From the NCBI GenBank assembly GCA_013298335.1, contig JAAFHI010000224.1, positions 1-6,177 on the forward strand: a stretch of DNA of 6,177 nucleotides, in the 5' to 3' direction. Source of the DNA: Actinomycetota bacterium (GTDB lineage Bacteria; Acidobacteriota; Blastocatellia; Chloracidobacteriales; Chloracidobacteriaceae). Position numbers and translations under genes: made by a program. Of the stretch, positions 1-5,825 are shown piece after piece. Within the stretch, counting starts at the first letter, position 1; each line of letters opens with the position of its first letter. The notes beneath the pieces are model-generated. The model did not search any database and had not been told where the DNA came from. It saw only the letters and a program-made list of their open reading frames with translations.

Positions 1-266
1 GCGACGTTGAGCGGCGCTTCGGCGGCGTCGAAGGCGTCGATGTTCTGCCGGACGCCGTTTTCGAACAGCGTGAAATCGCCCCGTTTCAGGCCGGGAATGA
101 AGCGCCCGCCGGGGTCGCTGACGATGACTGGAACGTTGACGAGCGTCGCCTCGATGCGGAGCGCCTCGTCTTTCGGCTGGCCCTCGGTCTGGCCGTAACC
201 GGTGACGAGGGCGAGCAGCATCCAGAAACAGGTCAGTCCCAGGCGGAGCGACGTCATTCGGTTCAT
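1..266 (-). CDS. VWFA-related secreted protein, N-terminal part (runs off window)
   Basis: Reading the minus strand from the ATG at 266-264 gives 88 open codons to the window edge, so the gene continues beyond position 1. Residues 1-25 look like a secretion signal: Arg3 and Arg8, then a hydrophobic stretch (LGLTCFWMLLALVTG), with likely cleavage near Gly25. Mature residues 36-80 read as IEATLVNVPVIVSD, then GRFIPGLKRGDFTLFENG, then VRQNIDAF. This is the characteristic entry to the VWFA-related domain (TIGR03436 type) that is abundant in Acidobacteriota. The von Willebrand A fold with its metal-binding MIDAS residues would lie beyond the edge, so metal binding cannot be checked. The start overlaps the upstream stop as ATGA. 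A purine-rich GAAGAGG at 283-277, 10 nt ahead of the ATG, is a reasonable ribosome binding site. Family recognition is from memory of the motif. Export is inferred, and the molecular role of this family is not established. Confidence 0.82.
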   Translation of the reverse strand, partial: MNRMTSLRLGLTCFWMLLALVTGYGQTEGQPKDEALRIEATLVNVPVIVSDPGGRFIPGLKRGDFTLFENGVRQNIDAFDAAEAPLNV

Positions 267-1039
267 TTCAGCAGGACCTCTTCGGCAAGAATCGGCTGGT
301 TGGCGCGAAGGTGCGGGTCGAACCTTTCATGCCACGGATACAGCCCGGTCAGATCGGGCCAGGTACATTGCGAAGCGGGGAAGTCGTCCCCCTTGTAAAA
401 CCACTGGGCAAAGCCGAAATACTCGGCATAGTGCCGCTTCTCGACGGTCTGAAAAATGCTCCCGTATTTTTCGATCACGCCGAAGTAGGACTGACCCACC
501 TCGAACCGCTTCCCGTTTTTCACGCTCTCGCCGATTTCGTTGACGATGACGTTCATGAGTTCGAGGTCGAGCCCGAAGACAATAACTTCCGGGTGGGCGT
601 AGTTTTTGAAAAGACCGACCGAGTAGGCAAACGCGGGCTTTTCGTCCTCGGCTTCGATGAGCAGCACCGTCCAGCCCTGTTCCGTGATGTCCGCGAGGAG
701 GGCCTCGTCGCTGTCGTCTTCAATGACCGCTTCCGTCTCTTCAGCCGGGAAGGGCGCTCTGAACCACGCCGACTCGGTCGAGGTGCGCTCCGCGCCCCAC
801 CCGTTCGGCAGGTCATGAAAGGTGGAGAGTGAAAGGTCATTCTTGACGACTTCACCGAGCGCGACCACGAACAGGTCGTCGGGTTCGGTCCCGGAGCCGT
901 CAAGGAACAGCCAGTCTCCATCGTGGTCATGCAGGACCGCCAGGACCGGTGCGTCCTTTTCAAAAATCGCCCGACTGGCGATGGCGGCGCAGTTTCTCGG
1001 ATCCGCGAACGGCCAACCCATCAAATCATCGGTATTCAT
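263..1039 (-). CDS. DUF4262-like protein with an extra N-terminal domain
   Basis: The 258-residue soluble, acidic protein has no signal peptide or membrane segment. Residues 7-93 form one domain (GWPFADPRNCAAI, then LHDHDGDWLFLDG, then HDLPNGWGAERTS). It faintly resembles the DUF2185/immunity-type fold, but I cannot name it firmly. Residues 94-110 are a Glu/Asp-rich linker. Residues 111-245 match the DUF4262 pattern: an EQGW motif at 120-123, AYSVGLFKNYAHPEVIVFGL at 138-157, a YFG motif at 207-209 and WPDLTGLYPW at 227-236. DUF4262 has no established biochemical role. The open frame extends upstream to 1222, but that part covers hairpin-forming DNA and reads as low-complexity basic peptide. 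I chose the ATG at 1039, just before the conserved-looking GWPF, preceded by a weak AAAAAGAAAC. An ATG at 1087 or one at 1021 are alternatives. The stop overlaps the next gene's start as ATGA, which points to translational coupling with the VWFA-related gene. Confidence 0.78.
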   Translation of the reverse strand: MNTDDLMGWPFADPRNCAAIASRAIFEKDAPVLAVLHDHDGDWLFLDGSGTEPDDLFVVALGEVVKNDLSLSTFHDLPNGWGAERTSTESAWFRAPFPAEETEAVIEDDSDEALLADITEQGWTVLLIEAEDEKPAFAYSVGLFKNYAHPEVIVFGLDLELMNVIVNEIGESVKNGKRFEVGQSYFGVIEKYGSIFQTVEKRHYAEYFGFAQWFYKGDDFPASQCTWPDLTGLYPWHERFDPHLRANQPILAEEVLLK

Positions 1040-1100
1040 GTTTCTTTTTGGACGCTTTCTGGTTGAAATAGTTTGGTAACTGTTCATCTGAATCTGTTTC

Positions 1101-1133
1101 TTCAATTTCCAGCCCCGTTTATGGGGCTTTGAA
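1101..1133. repeat. Hairpin ahead of the DUF4262-like gene
   Basis: An inverted pair AGCCCC (1111-1116) and GGGGCT (1123-1128) encloses the 6-nt loop GTTTAT. The stem extends with TTCAA (1101-1105) against TTGAA (1129-1133), across a 5-nt bulge at 1106-1110. It sits about 60-95 nt ahead of the chosen start at 1039, in the presumed leader. There is no clean T-run on either side, so I do not call it a terminator. It could be a leader structure or simply part of the repeat-rich spacer. Confidence 0.5.
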
Positions 1134-1141
1134 TGAAACAA

Positions 1142-1163
1142 GCCCTGTCCGTTCGGGCAGGGC
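1142..1163. repeat. Compact 9-bp hairpin in the hppA/DUF4262 spacer
   Basis: GCCCTGTCC (1142-1150) pairs with GGGCAGGGC (1155-1163) around the tetraloop GTTC. This gives nine pairs including one G-T. The stem is GC-rich and should be stable in RNA from either strand. No T-run follows it in the minus direction within a few bases, so it lacks the full mark of an intrinsic terminator. It may help stop or protect hppA transcripts; that role is inference. Confidence 0.5.
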
Positions 1164-1203
1164 AATCGGCGGCTGAACAGAGTTACACAGTTTGGGAAGA
1201 AAG

Positions 1204-1250
1204 TCGCCCCGCTGCTTCGCACTTCATGACGTGCGAAAGAGACGGGGCGA
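1204..1250. terminator. Two-tier hairpin downstream of hppA, possible terminator
   Basis: An outer stem TCGCCCCG (1204-1211) pairs perfectly with CGGGGCGA (1243-1250). An inner stem TTCGCAC (1216-1222) pairs with GTGCGAA (1231-1237) around an 8-nt loop. A 4/5-nt internal loop separates the two. In the minus direction the structure is followed by CTTTCTT, a weak pyrimidine tail, and preceded by TTTTT. It lies about 100 nt past the hppA stop. A hppA terminator is the simplest reading, but the tail is poor, so the call is tentative. Confidence 0.45.
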
Positions 1251-1266
1251 AAAAGTTATGAGTTTT

Positions 1267-1347
1267 GAGTGATGAGTGATGAGTTTTTTCCGGAAGGCTC
1301 CAACGCCCGGCGTGAACTCATCACTCATAATTCATCACTCATCACTC
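1267..1347. repeat. TGATGAG heptad repeats arranged as an inverted repeat
   Basis: The left side (1267-1285) holds tandem GAGTGAT units. The right side (1315-1347) holds their complement, ATCACTC units. ATGAGTGATGAGTT (1272-1285) is exactly complementary to 1315-1328, giving a 14-bp stem with a 29-nt loop that contains the palindrome TTCCGGAA (1288-1295). A second copy at 1333-1347 can pair with 1267-1281 instead, so two registers compete. It starts 2 bases after the hppA stop codon. It may work as a bidirectional terminator or transcript-end protector, or be a dispersed intergenic repeat. The sequence alone does not separate these. Confidence 0.7.
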
Positions 1348-1348
1348 C

Positions 1349-3535
1349 TTAAATAAAGAGCGGTGCCATCACGAGCGTGATGGTCGCAAGCAGCTTGATG
1401 AGGACGTGCAGCGAGGGACCGGCGGTGTCCTTGAACGGATCGCCGACCGTGTCGCCGACGACCGCCGCCTTGTGCGCGTCGCTCTTCTTGCCGCCGTGGG
1501 TGCCGAGTTCGATGTACTTCTTGGCGTTGTCCCACGCGCCGCCCGCGTTGTTGAGGAACAGCGCCATCAGGATGCCGGTGATCGTACCGACCATCAGCAT
1601 GCCGCCGACGACTTCCGCGCCGGTCGCGCCGGTGGGCGACATTCCCTGATAGATGAAGAGCTGCTTGAAGATGACCCCGACCATGATCGGCGTCAGCACC
1701 ACGAGCGCGCCCGGCAGCACCATCTGGCGCAGCGCGCCCTTGGTCACGATGTCGACGCAGTGGCCGTAGTCCGGCTTCGACGTGCCCTTCATGATGCCGG
1801 GGTTCTTCTTGAACTGGTCGCGGACTTCGGTGATGACGTCCTGCGCGACCGTGCCGACCGCCTTGATGGCGAGCGACGAGAAGATCATCACGAGCGTCGC
1901 GCCGATCAGCGCGCCGATGAAGACTTCCGGCTTGGCGAGGTCGATCTTGGTCAGCACCGCGCCGTAACTCGATGGCCAGTAGTTCTTGATTTCATCGAGG
2001 TAGGCCGAGAAGAGCAGGAAGGCCGCGAGTGCCGCCGAACCCACCGCGTAGCCCTTGGTCAGTGCCTTGGTCGTGTTGCCCACGGCGTCGAGACGGTCGG
2101 TCTTTTCACGCACCGATTCCGGCTGCTGCGACATTTCGACGATGCCGCCCGCGTTGTCGGTGATCGGTCCGAAGGTATCCATCGCGAGGATGTAGCCCGC
2201 CGTGCCGAGCATGCCCATCGTCGCCACCGCCGTGCCGAACAGACCCGCGTGGGCGAGGCCCGAGTTCGTGCCGAGCGCGTAGGACGCAAGCACCGCAATC
2301 GAGATGACGATGATCGGGAAGACCGTCGATTCGAGACCGACGGCGATGCCCATGATGATGTTGGTCGCCGGGCCGGTCTTCGAGGCGTCGGCGATGGACT
2401 TCACTGGACGGTACTTGTATTCCGTGTAGTACTGCGTGATGAACACGAAGGCGAGCGCCGTGAGCGTGCCGATGACGCCGCAGCCGAAGAAGTAGAGATA
2501 CGCCTGCGGCGCGCTCGGGGTGTAGAGCAGCCACTTCGAGGCGAAGAAGAAACCGATCAGCGACAGCACGCAGGTGACGTAGAAGCCGCGGTTCAGGGCC
2601 GCCATCGGATCGGCGTTTTCCTTGGTCCGGACGACCATCACGCCCACCATCGAGGCCAGCAATCCGAAGGCCGCGACGACCAGCGGATAGAGCAGCACGC
2701 TGATCAACTGCGATTTTTCGAACGCGCCCTGGTTGGCCGTGAACAGCGCCGAGGCGAGAATCAGCGCCCCGATATTTTCCGCCGCCATCGACTCGAAAAG
2801 GTCCGCGCCGCGACCGGCGCAGTCGCCGACGTTGTCGCCGACGTTGTCGGCGATGACCGCCGGGTTGCGCGGGTCGTCTTCGGGAATCCCCGCTTCGACC
2901 TTGCCCACGAGGTCGGCGCCCACATCGGCGGCCTTGGTGTAGATACCGCCGCCGAGCTGCGCGAAGAGCGCCACGAACGACGCGCCGAATCCGTAGCCCG
3001 CGATGAGCAGCGGAATCTTCGTCACGTCGGTCAGTTTCAGGGCGTTGATGATCGTGAACAGGCCCGCCACGCCGAGCAGGGAGAGCGACACGACGAACAT
3101 CCCGGCCACCGCGCCGCCGCGCAGCGCGGTCTGGAGCGCGCCGTTGAGGCTCGTCGTTGCCGCCGCCGCCGTGCGGATGTTGGTGCGGATGGAAATCCAC
3201 ATGCCGATGTAGCCGGAAATGACCGAGCAGCCCGCGCCGAGCACGAACGAGACCATGGTAATCAGCGCCAGCATCCTCGCGCTGTTCACCGGATCGCTCG
3301 GGTTCGATTCGCGGACGAAGGCGTACAGAATGTAGATGATGGCCGCCACGGCAATCGCGAGGTAGACGATGGTGGTGTTCTGGCGGCGCAGGTAGGCCTC
3401 CGCGCCTTCCTTGATGGCATCGGAGATTTTCCGCATGTCGTCCGTGCCGGTCCCGCGACCGAGAACGTTGCGGATCAGATATCCGGCGAAGGCAAGCGCC
3501 GCGAGGGTGCTTCCGAAAATAACGGCAAGTTCCAT
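1349..3535 (-). CDS. hppA: Membrane-bound proton-translocating pyrophosphatase, K+-independent type
   Basis: This inner-membrane enzyme hydrolyses cytoplasmic PPi to two phosphates and pumps H+ outward. The 728-residue chain is full length for the family and has the expected string of roughly 16 hydrophobic segments. The PPi/Mg2+ site is intact: DVGADLVGKVE at 204-214, DNVGDNVGD at 230-238 (Asp230, Asp234, Asp238), TDNAGG at 459-464, NNAGGAWDNAKKY at 662-674 and GDTVGDPFKDTAGPS at 694-708. The cation-selectivity motif reads GNTTKALTKG (486-495). Lys490 and Thr493 sit where K+-dependent enzymes have Ala and Gly, so K+-independent H+ pumping is predicted. Known Na+-pumping members are K+-dependent, which argues against Na+ transport. 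The ATG at 3535 begins the first hydrophobic helix directly; its ribosome binding site is weak (GAGAAG, about 11 nt away). It is a stand-alone unit between the terminator at 3686-3714 and the repeats at 1267-1347. I saw no convincing promoter in the 150 bases upstream. Confidence 0.97.
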   Translation of the reverse strand: MELAVIFGSTLAALAFAGYLIRNVLGRGTGTDDMRKISDAIKEGAEAYLRRQNTTIVYLAIAVAAIIYILYAFVRESNPSDPVNSARMLALITMVSFVLGAGCSVISGYIGMWISIRTNIRTAAAATTSLNGALQTALRGGAVAGMFVVSLSLLGVAGLFTIINALKLTDVTKIPLLIAGYGFGASFVALFAQLGGGIYTKAADVGADLVGKVEAGIPEDDPRNPAVIADNVGDNVGDCAGRGADLFESMAAENIGALILASALFTANQGAFEKSQLISVLLYPLVVAAFGLLASMVGVMVVRTKENADPMAALNRGFYVTCVLSLIGFFFASKWLLYTPSAPQAYLYFFGCGVIGTLTALAFVFITQYYTEYKYRPVKSIADASKTGPATNIIMGIAVGLESTVFPIIVISIAVLASYALGTNSGLAHAGLFGTAVATMGMLGTAGYILAMDTFGPITDNAGGIVEMSQQPESVREKTDRLDAVGNTTKALTKGYAVGSAALAAFLLFSAYLDEIKNYWPSSYGAVLTKIDLAKPEVFIGALIGATLVMIFSSLAIKAVGTVAQDVITEVRDQFKKNPGIMKGTSKPDYGHCVDIVTKGALRQMVLPGALVVLTPIMVGVIFKQLFIYQGMSPTGATGAEVVGGMLMVGTITGILMALFLNNAGGAWDNAKKYIELGTHGGKKSDAHKAAVVGDTVGDPFKDTAGPSLHVLIKLLATITLVMAPLFI

Positions 3536-3686
3536 AACTGGCAGAGCTTCTCGCGCACCCGGAGGAAGTGGGGCGCGAAGTCCTTTCGAAGTGTTTTGGT
3601 GGGTGGCGAAAGCGCCGGAGAATCAAAAACGTGGGTTTTAGTACGGTTTGCCGCGCTTTTCAACTCATTCAGGTTGATTTCAATGG

Positions 3687-3714
3687 AAAAACCGAAAACG
3701 GGAGGTAATCCCGT
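3687..3714 (-). terminator. Intrinsic terminator of the two-component operon
   Basis: On the minus strand ACGGGA (3714-3709) pairs with TCCCGT (3703-3698) around the loop TTACC. It is followed by TTTTCGGTTTTT, with T-runs ending at 3687. The hairpin begins on the first base of the response regulator's TGA stop codon (3716-3714), so it abuts the coding end with no spacer. It separates the regulator from hppA, which lies about 150 nt further on, and implies that hppA has its own promoter. Confidence 0.75.
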
Positions 3715-4466
3715 CAGCCTTCAAGCCATTTGCGGAACGCGGGCGTGCGCGCCGCGCTCGTGATGAGCAGGCCGTCGGCGTGGCGGAGTTTGACGGCCAG
3801 CCGGTCGCCCGCGTGGGGTTCGAGCCGGTCGATGAAGGCGAGATTCACGATTTCGCCGCGATTGATGCGGAAAAACGCGGTCGGGTCGAGTTCGGCTTCG
3901 AGCTGGGCGAGCGTTTCGGTCAGCGGAAACCGGTTTCCCGCCGTGTCGTGGGCGAAAAGAATTTCATCGCGGGTCTGGAAATGGACGATCCGCGCCGCCT
4001 CGATGAGATGAATCGCCCCCCGGAATCTGACCATGAAGCGTTCGCGCCACCGGGGACGCCCCAGCCGTTCACCCGCTTCCCGCCAGAATTCCGGCGCAGG
4101 CGTAAAGGCGCGCTTCAATTCGGCGAACTTCCGCATGGCGGCGGCAAACTTGTCGAACGAATAGGGCTTGAGCAGGTAGGCAATGCCGTTGTTTTCGAAG
4201 GCTTCCATCCAGAACCGGTCGTAGGCCGTGGCGAAAATGACCGGGCAGGCGACCGCGCCGCTTTCGAAAAGCGGAAAAACCGTGCCGTCGAGCAGTTCGA
4301 TGTCGGAAAAGACAAGGTCTGGCGCGGGATGCTCGCGAAACCAGACGAGGCTGTCGCGGACGCTTTCGAGAACGCCGACCACGGTCAGCCGCTCGTCGTA
4401 TCGGCGCAGGTAGCCGCGCAGCTTTTCGGCGGCGAGCGGTTCGTCCTCGATGATGACGATGTTCAT
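3714..4466 (-). CDS. LytTR-family response regulator
   Basis: The 250-residue cytoplasmic transcription regulator is the typical length for the family. Residues 1-120 form a receiver domain: acidic pocket Glu7-Asp8, phosphoacceptor Asp55 (in LVFSDIELLDG), Thr80 in FATAYD, and Lys100-Pro101 in LLKPYSFDKF. After a short linker, residues 141-247 form a LytTR DNA-binding domain (RFMVRFRGAIHLIEAARIVH, then DPTAFFRINRGEIVNLAFID). LytTR proteins bind direct repeats in promoters through a beta-strand fold rather than a helix-turn-helix. The start overlaps the kinase stop as ATGA (4466-4463) with no ribosome binding site visible, so translation is probably coupled to the kinase. All key receiver residues are present, so it should be phosphorylatable. 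Target genes are unknown; neighbouring hppA is a possible but untested candidate. It is distinct in sequence from well-studied members, so I give no gene symbol. Confidence 0.95.
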   Translation of the reverse strand: MNIVIIEDEPLAAEKLRGYLRRYDERLTVVGVLESVRDSLVWFREHPAPDLVFSDIELLDGTVFPLFESGAVACPVIFATAYDRFWMEAFENNGIAYLLKPYSFDKFAAAMRKFAELKRAFTPAPEFWREAGERLGRPRWRERFMVRFRGAIHLIEAARIVHFQTRDEILFAHDTAGNRFPLTETLAQLEAELDPTAFFRINRGEIVNLAFIDRLEPHAGDRLAVKLRHADGLLITSAARTPAFRKWLEG

Positions 4467-5482
4467 GCGGCGACTCGCAACAGCGGAAGCGTGACCCGGA
4501 ACCGCTGGTCGTCCTGTTCGATTTCGATGGGGCGGGCGGTCAGCGGGGCATATCGCTCGCGCAGGTTCTTTAGACCCGTCCCGTCGGTCGCCGTCGCGAC
4601 GCGCTTGGGACGACGTTCGTTTTCCACGGTGAGGGTATCCTGCGTGACCCGAATCCGCACCCGCAAGGGATTCGCCCGGCTGCCCTCATTGTGCTTCACG
4701 ACGTTTTCGAGCAGGCCCTGAAGCGCCGCCGGCACGGTCGCGCAGTCGGCGGGAAGATCGGGGCCCTGTTCCCACGCGACATCGAAGGCCGGTCCGAAGC
4801 GCTGGCCGATCAGGAAAAGGTAGTCCTTTGCAAAGGCCAGTTCCTCGGCGAGCGGCACGAACTCGACCTCGCGGGCGCGCAGCACGTAGCGGTAGAGATC
4901 GGCGAAGCGTTCGAGAAATTCGCCCGCCTCGGTCGGGTCCCGCTCGATGAGCATCGAGAGGACGTTCAGATTGTTGAACAGAAAGTGCGGGTCGATCTGT
5001 TCCTGGAGCAGCTTGAGCCGGGCGTCGTCGCGGGCGCGCTGGGCCAGCGCGAGGCGCTCCCGCAGCGCGTCGAGCGCGGAAAAGTGGAAATAGGCGATGC
5101 AACTGAACCCGACGACGGTCTGGGGAATGAGATTGACCAGATAGGTGAGCGACAGTTCGAACCAGCCATGCGGCTTGCCGTAGGCGAAAACCTTGTGGGC
5201 AATCGCAAAGAAGCACAGAAGAATCGTGTTGAGGGGAATCAGGGAAACCAGAATCAGAAAATCGCGCCAGCGCGACGAGGTTTCCGCGTTGAGCAGCCGA
5301 AACCGCCGCCGGACGGCCCAGATGACGAACACCCCGATCAGGCAGCTCACGAACATCCAGAACGGCGTATTCCAGTGAAAGACGAACTCGTCGTTCCGCC
5401 CCCTGCCCAAAAGCCGGATGAGCAGCAGGTAGACGTAGCAGAACAACAGGCACCCCAGCAGGGCGAACGCTTTCACCTTCAT
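4463..5482 (-). CDS. LytS/YehU-type sensor histidine kinase
   Basis: The 339-residue inner-membrane kinase has four predicted membrane helices (about 5-24, 40-57, 73-97, 108-133). A short coiled linker (135-160) follows, then the His_kinase domain. The phosphoacceptor is His166 in QIDPHFLFNNLN. The ATPase part shows the N-box LLENVVKHN (257-265) and the G-box DGTGLKNLRERY (300-311). There is no large extracytoplasmic sensor domain, so the signal is probably sensed in or near the membrane. It should pass phosphate to the LytTR regulator encoded immediately downstream. The open frame extends to a TTG at 5590, but those 36 codons cover a long hairpin and read as unlikely protein. I chose the ATG at 5482, right before the first helix. 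No Shine-Dalgarno sequence precedes it (TTTTCC ahead of the ATG), so the start is less certain than the identity. The signal sensed is not deducible. Confidence 0.93.
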   Translation of the reverse strand: MKVKAFALLGCLLFCYVYLLLIRLLGRGRNDEFVFHWNTPFWMFVSCLIGVFVIWAVRRRFRLLNAETSSRWRDFLILVSLIPLNTILLCFFAIAHKVFAYGKPHGWFELSLTYLVNLIPQTVVGFSCIAYFHFSALDALRERLALAQRARDDARLKLLQEQIDPHFLFNNLNVLSMLIERDPTEAGEFLERFADLYRYVLRAREVEFVPLAEELAFAKDYLFLIGQRFGPAFDVAWEQGPDLPADCATVPAALQGLLENVVKHNEGSRANPLRVRIRVTQDTLTVENERRPKRVATATDGTGLKNLRERYAPLTARPIEIEQDDQRFRVTLPLLRVAA

Positions 5483-5515
5483 AAGGAAAACGGCGGGATA
5501 CGAAGTTTCAGGATA

Positions 5516-5560
5516 TTTCACGGCGGAGGCCCCGAAGACCTCGGCCCCTCCGCGGTGAAA
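5516..5560. repeat. Long imperfect hairpin just ahead of the kinase start
   Basis: Bases 5516-5529 pair with 5547-5560: 13 of 14 positions are complementary, with one G-G mismatch at 5522/5554. Four more pairs form at 5532-5535 with 5541-5544 around a 5-nt loop, after a C-C internal loop. The structure lies 34 nt upstream of the chosen kinase ATG, so it would be in the leader transcript. It has no T-run in the minus direction. It could be an attenuator-like or stabilising leader structure, or a remnant of a dispersed palindromic repeat. Confidence 0.65.
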
Positions 5561-5598
5561 AGGGACGGTGACGACCCGGTGGGCGGCCAAATCAGACC

Positions 5599-5825
5599 CG
5601 CGGGATTGCTACAAACGTGGCTGTGCCGCCTGATGTGCGGAATGGCTCTGCCTTTCCGCATCGGTCACCCCAAAAGATTGAGGGCTTCAGCCCGATACAT
5701 CCGCTCGGGGCAGAGCCCCTCGCGGGATTTATGGGGAGCGCGTGGCGGAAAGGCAGAGCCATTCCGCACATCAGGCGGCAAGCCGCAAAAAGACATCCCG
5801 TTTTTTGAAGTATCTCAATCCCGCG
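5599..5825. repeat. Large palindromic element with 35-bp perfect inverted arms
   Basis: The arms 5625-5659 and 5745-5779 are perfect reverse complements over 35 bp; T5624 and A5780 extend this to 36. The left arm begins GCCGCCTGATGTGCGGAATG. Beyond the arms the similarity decays: the left flank GTGGCTGT resembles the complement of the right flank AAGCCGC. An outer pair CGCGGGATTG (5599-5608) and CAATCCCGCG (5816-5825) is also perfect over 10 bp. The 85-nt centre carries two small hairpins, GGGCT/AGCCC (5682-5693) and GGGGC/GCCCC (5707-5719). No transposase gene and no clear target duplication are visible. It fills most of the spacer between the membrane protein and the kinase. It reads as a non-autonomous or dispersed palindromic repeat (MITE- or REP-like), possibly two repeat copies in opposite orientation. 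That class is inference. Confidence 0.75.

Noticed and set aside
311..832. A 173-codon plus-strand frame opposite the DUF4262-like gene
   Set aside because: It is fully antisense to a gene with a recognisable domain pattern and an ATGA coupling to its neighbour. It looks like a mirror of that gene's codon bias.
2106..3626. A 506-codon minus-strand frame overlapping hppA in another register
   Set aside because: The product is Arg/His/Gly-rich low-complexity sequence typical of a frame-shifted shadow. No motif was recognised.
3630..3670. A possible hppA promoter on the minus strand (TTGAAA followed by TACTAA)
   Set aside because: The spacing is only 14 nt and the -10 match is weak, so it is not supported well enough to list.
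1406..3763. A 785-codon open frame on the plus strand, antisense to hppA
   Set aside because: Its product is dominated by Arg, Asp, His and Glu with no recognisable domain, as expected when a GC-rich gene is read in the opposite strand. The minus-strand frame encodes an unmistakable, complete HppA.
5483..5590. N-terminal extension of the kinase from a TTG codon
   Set aside because: The 36 extra residues lie over the 5516-5560 hairpin and precede the first membrane helix without resembling a signal peptide. The ATG at 5482 fits the family layout better.
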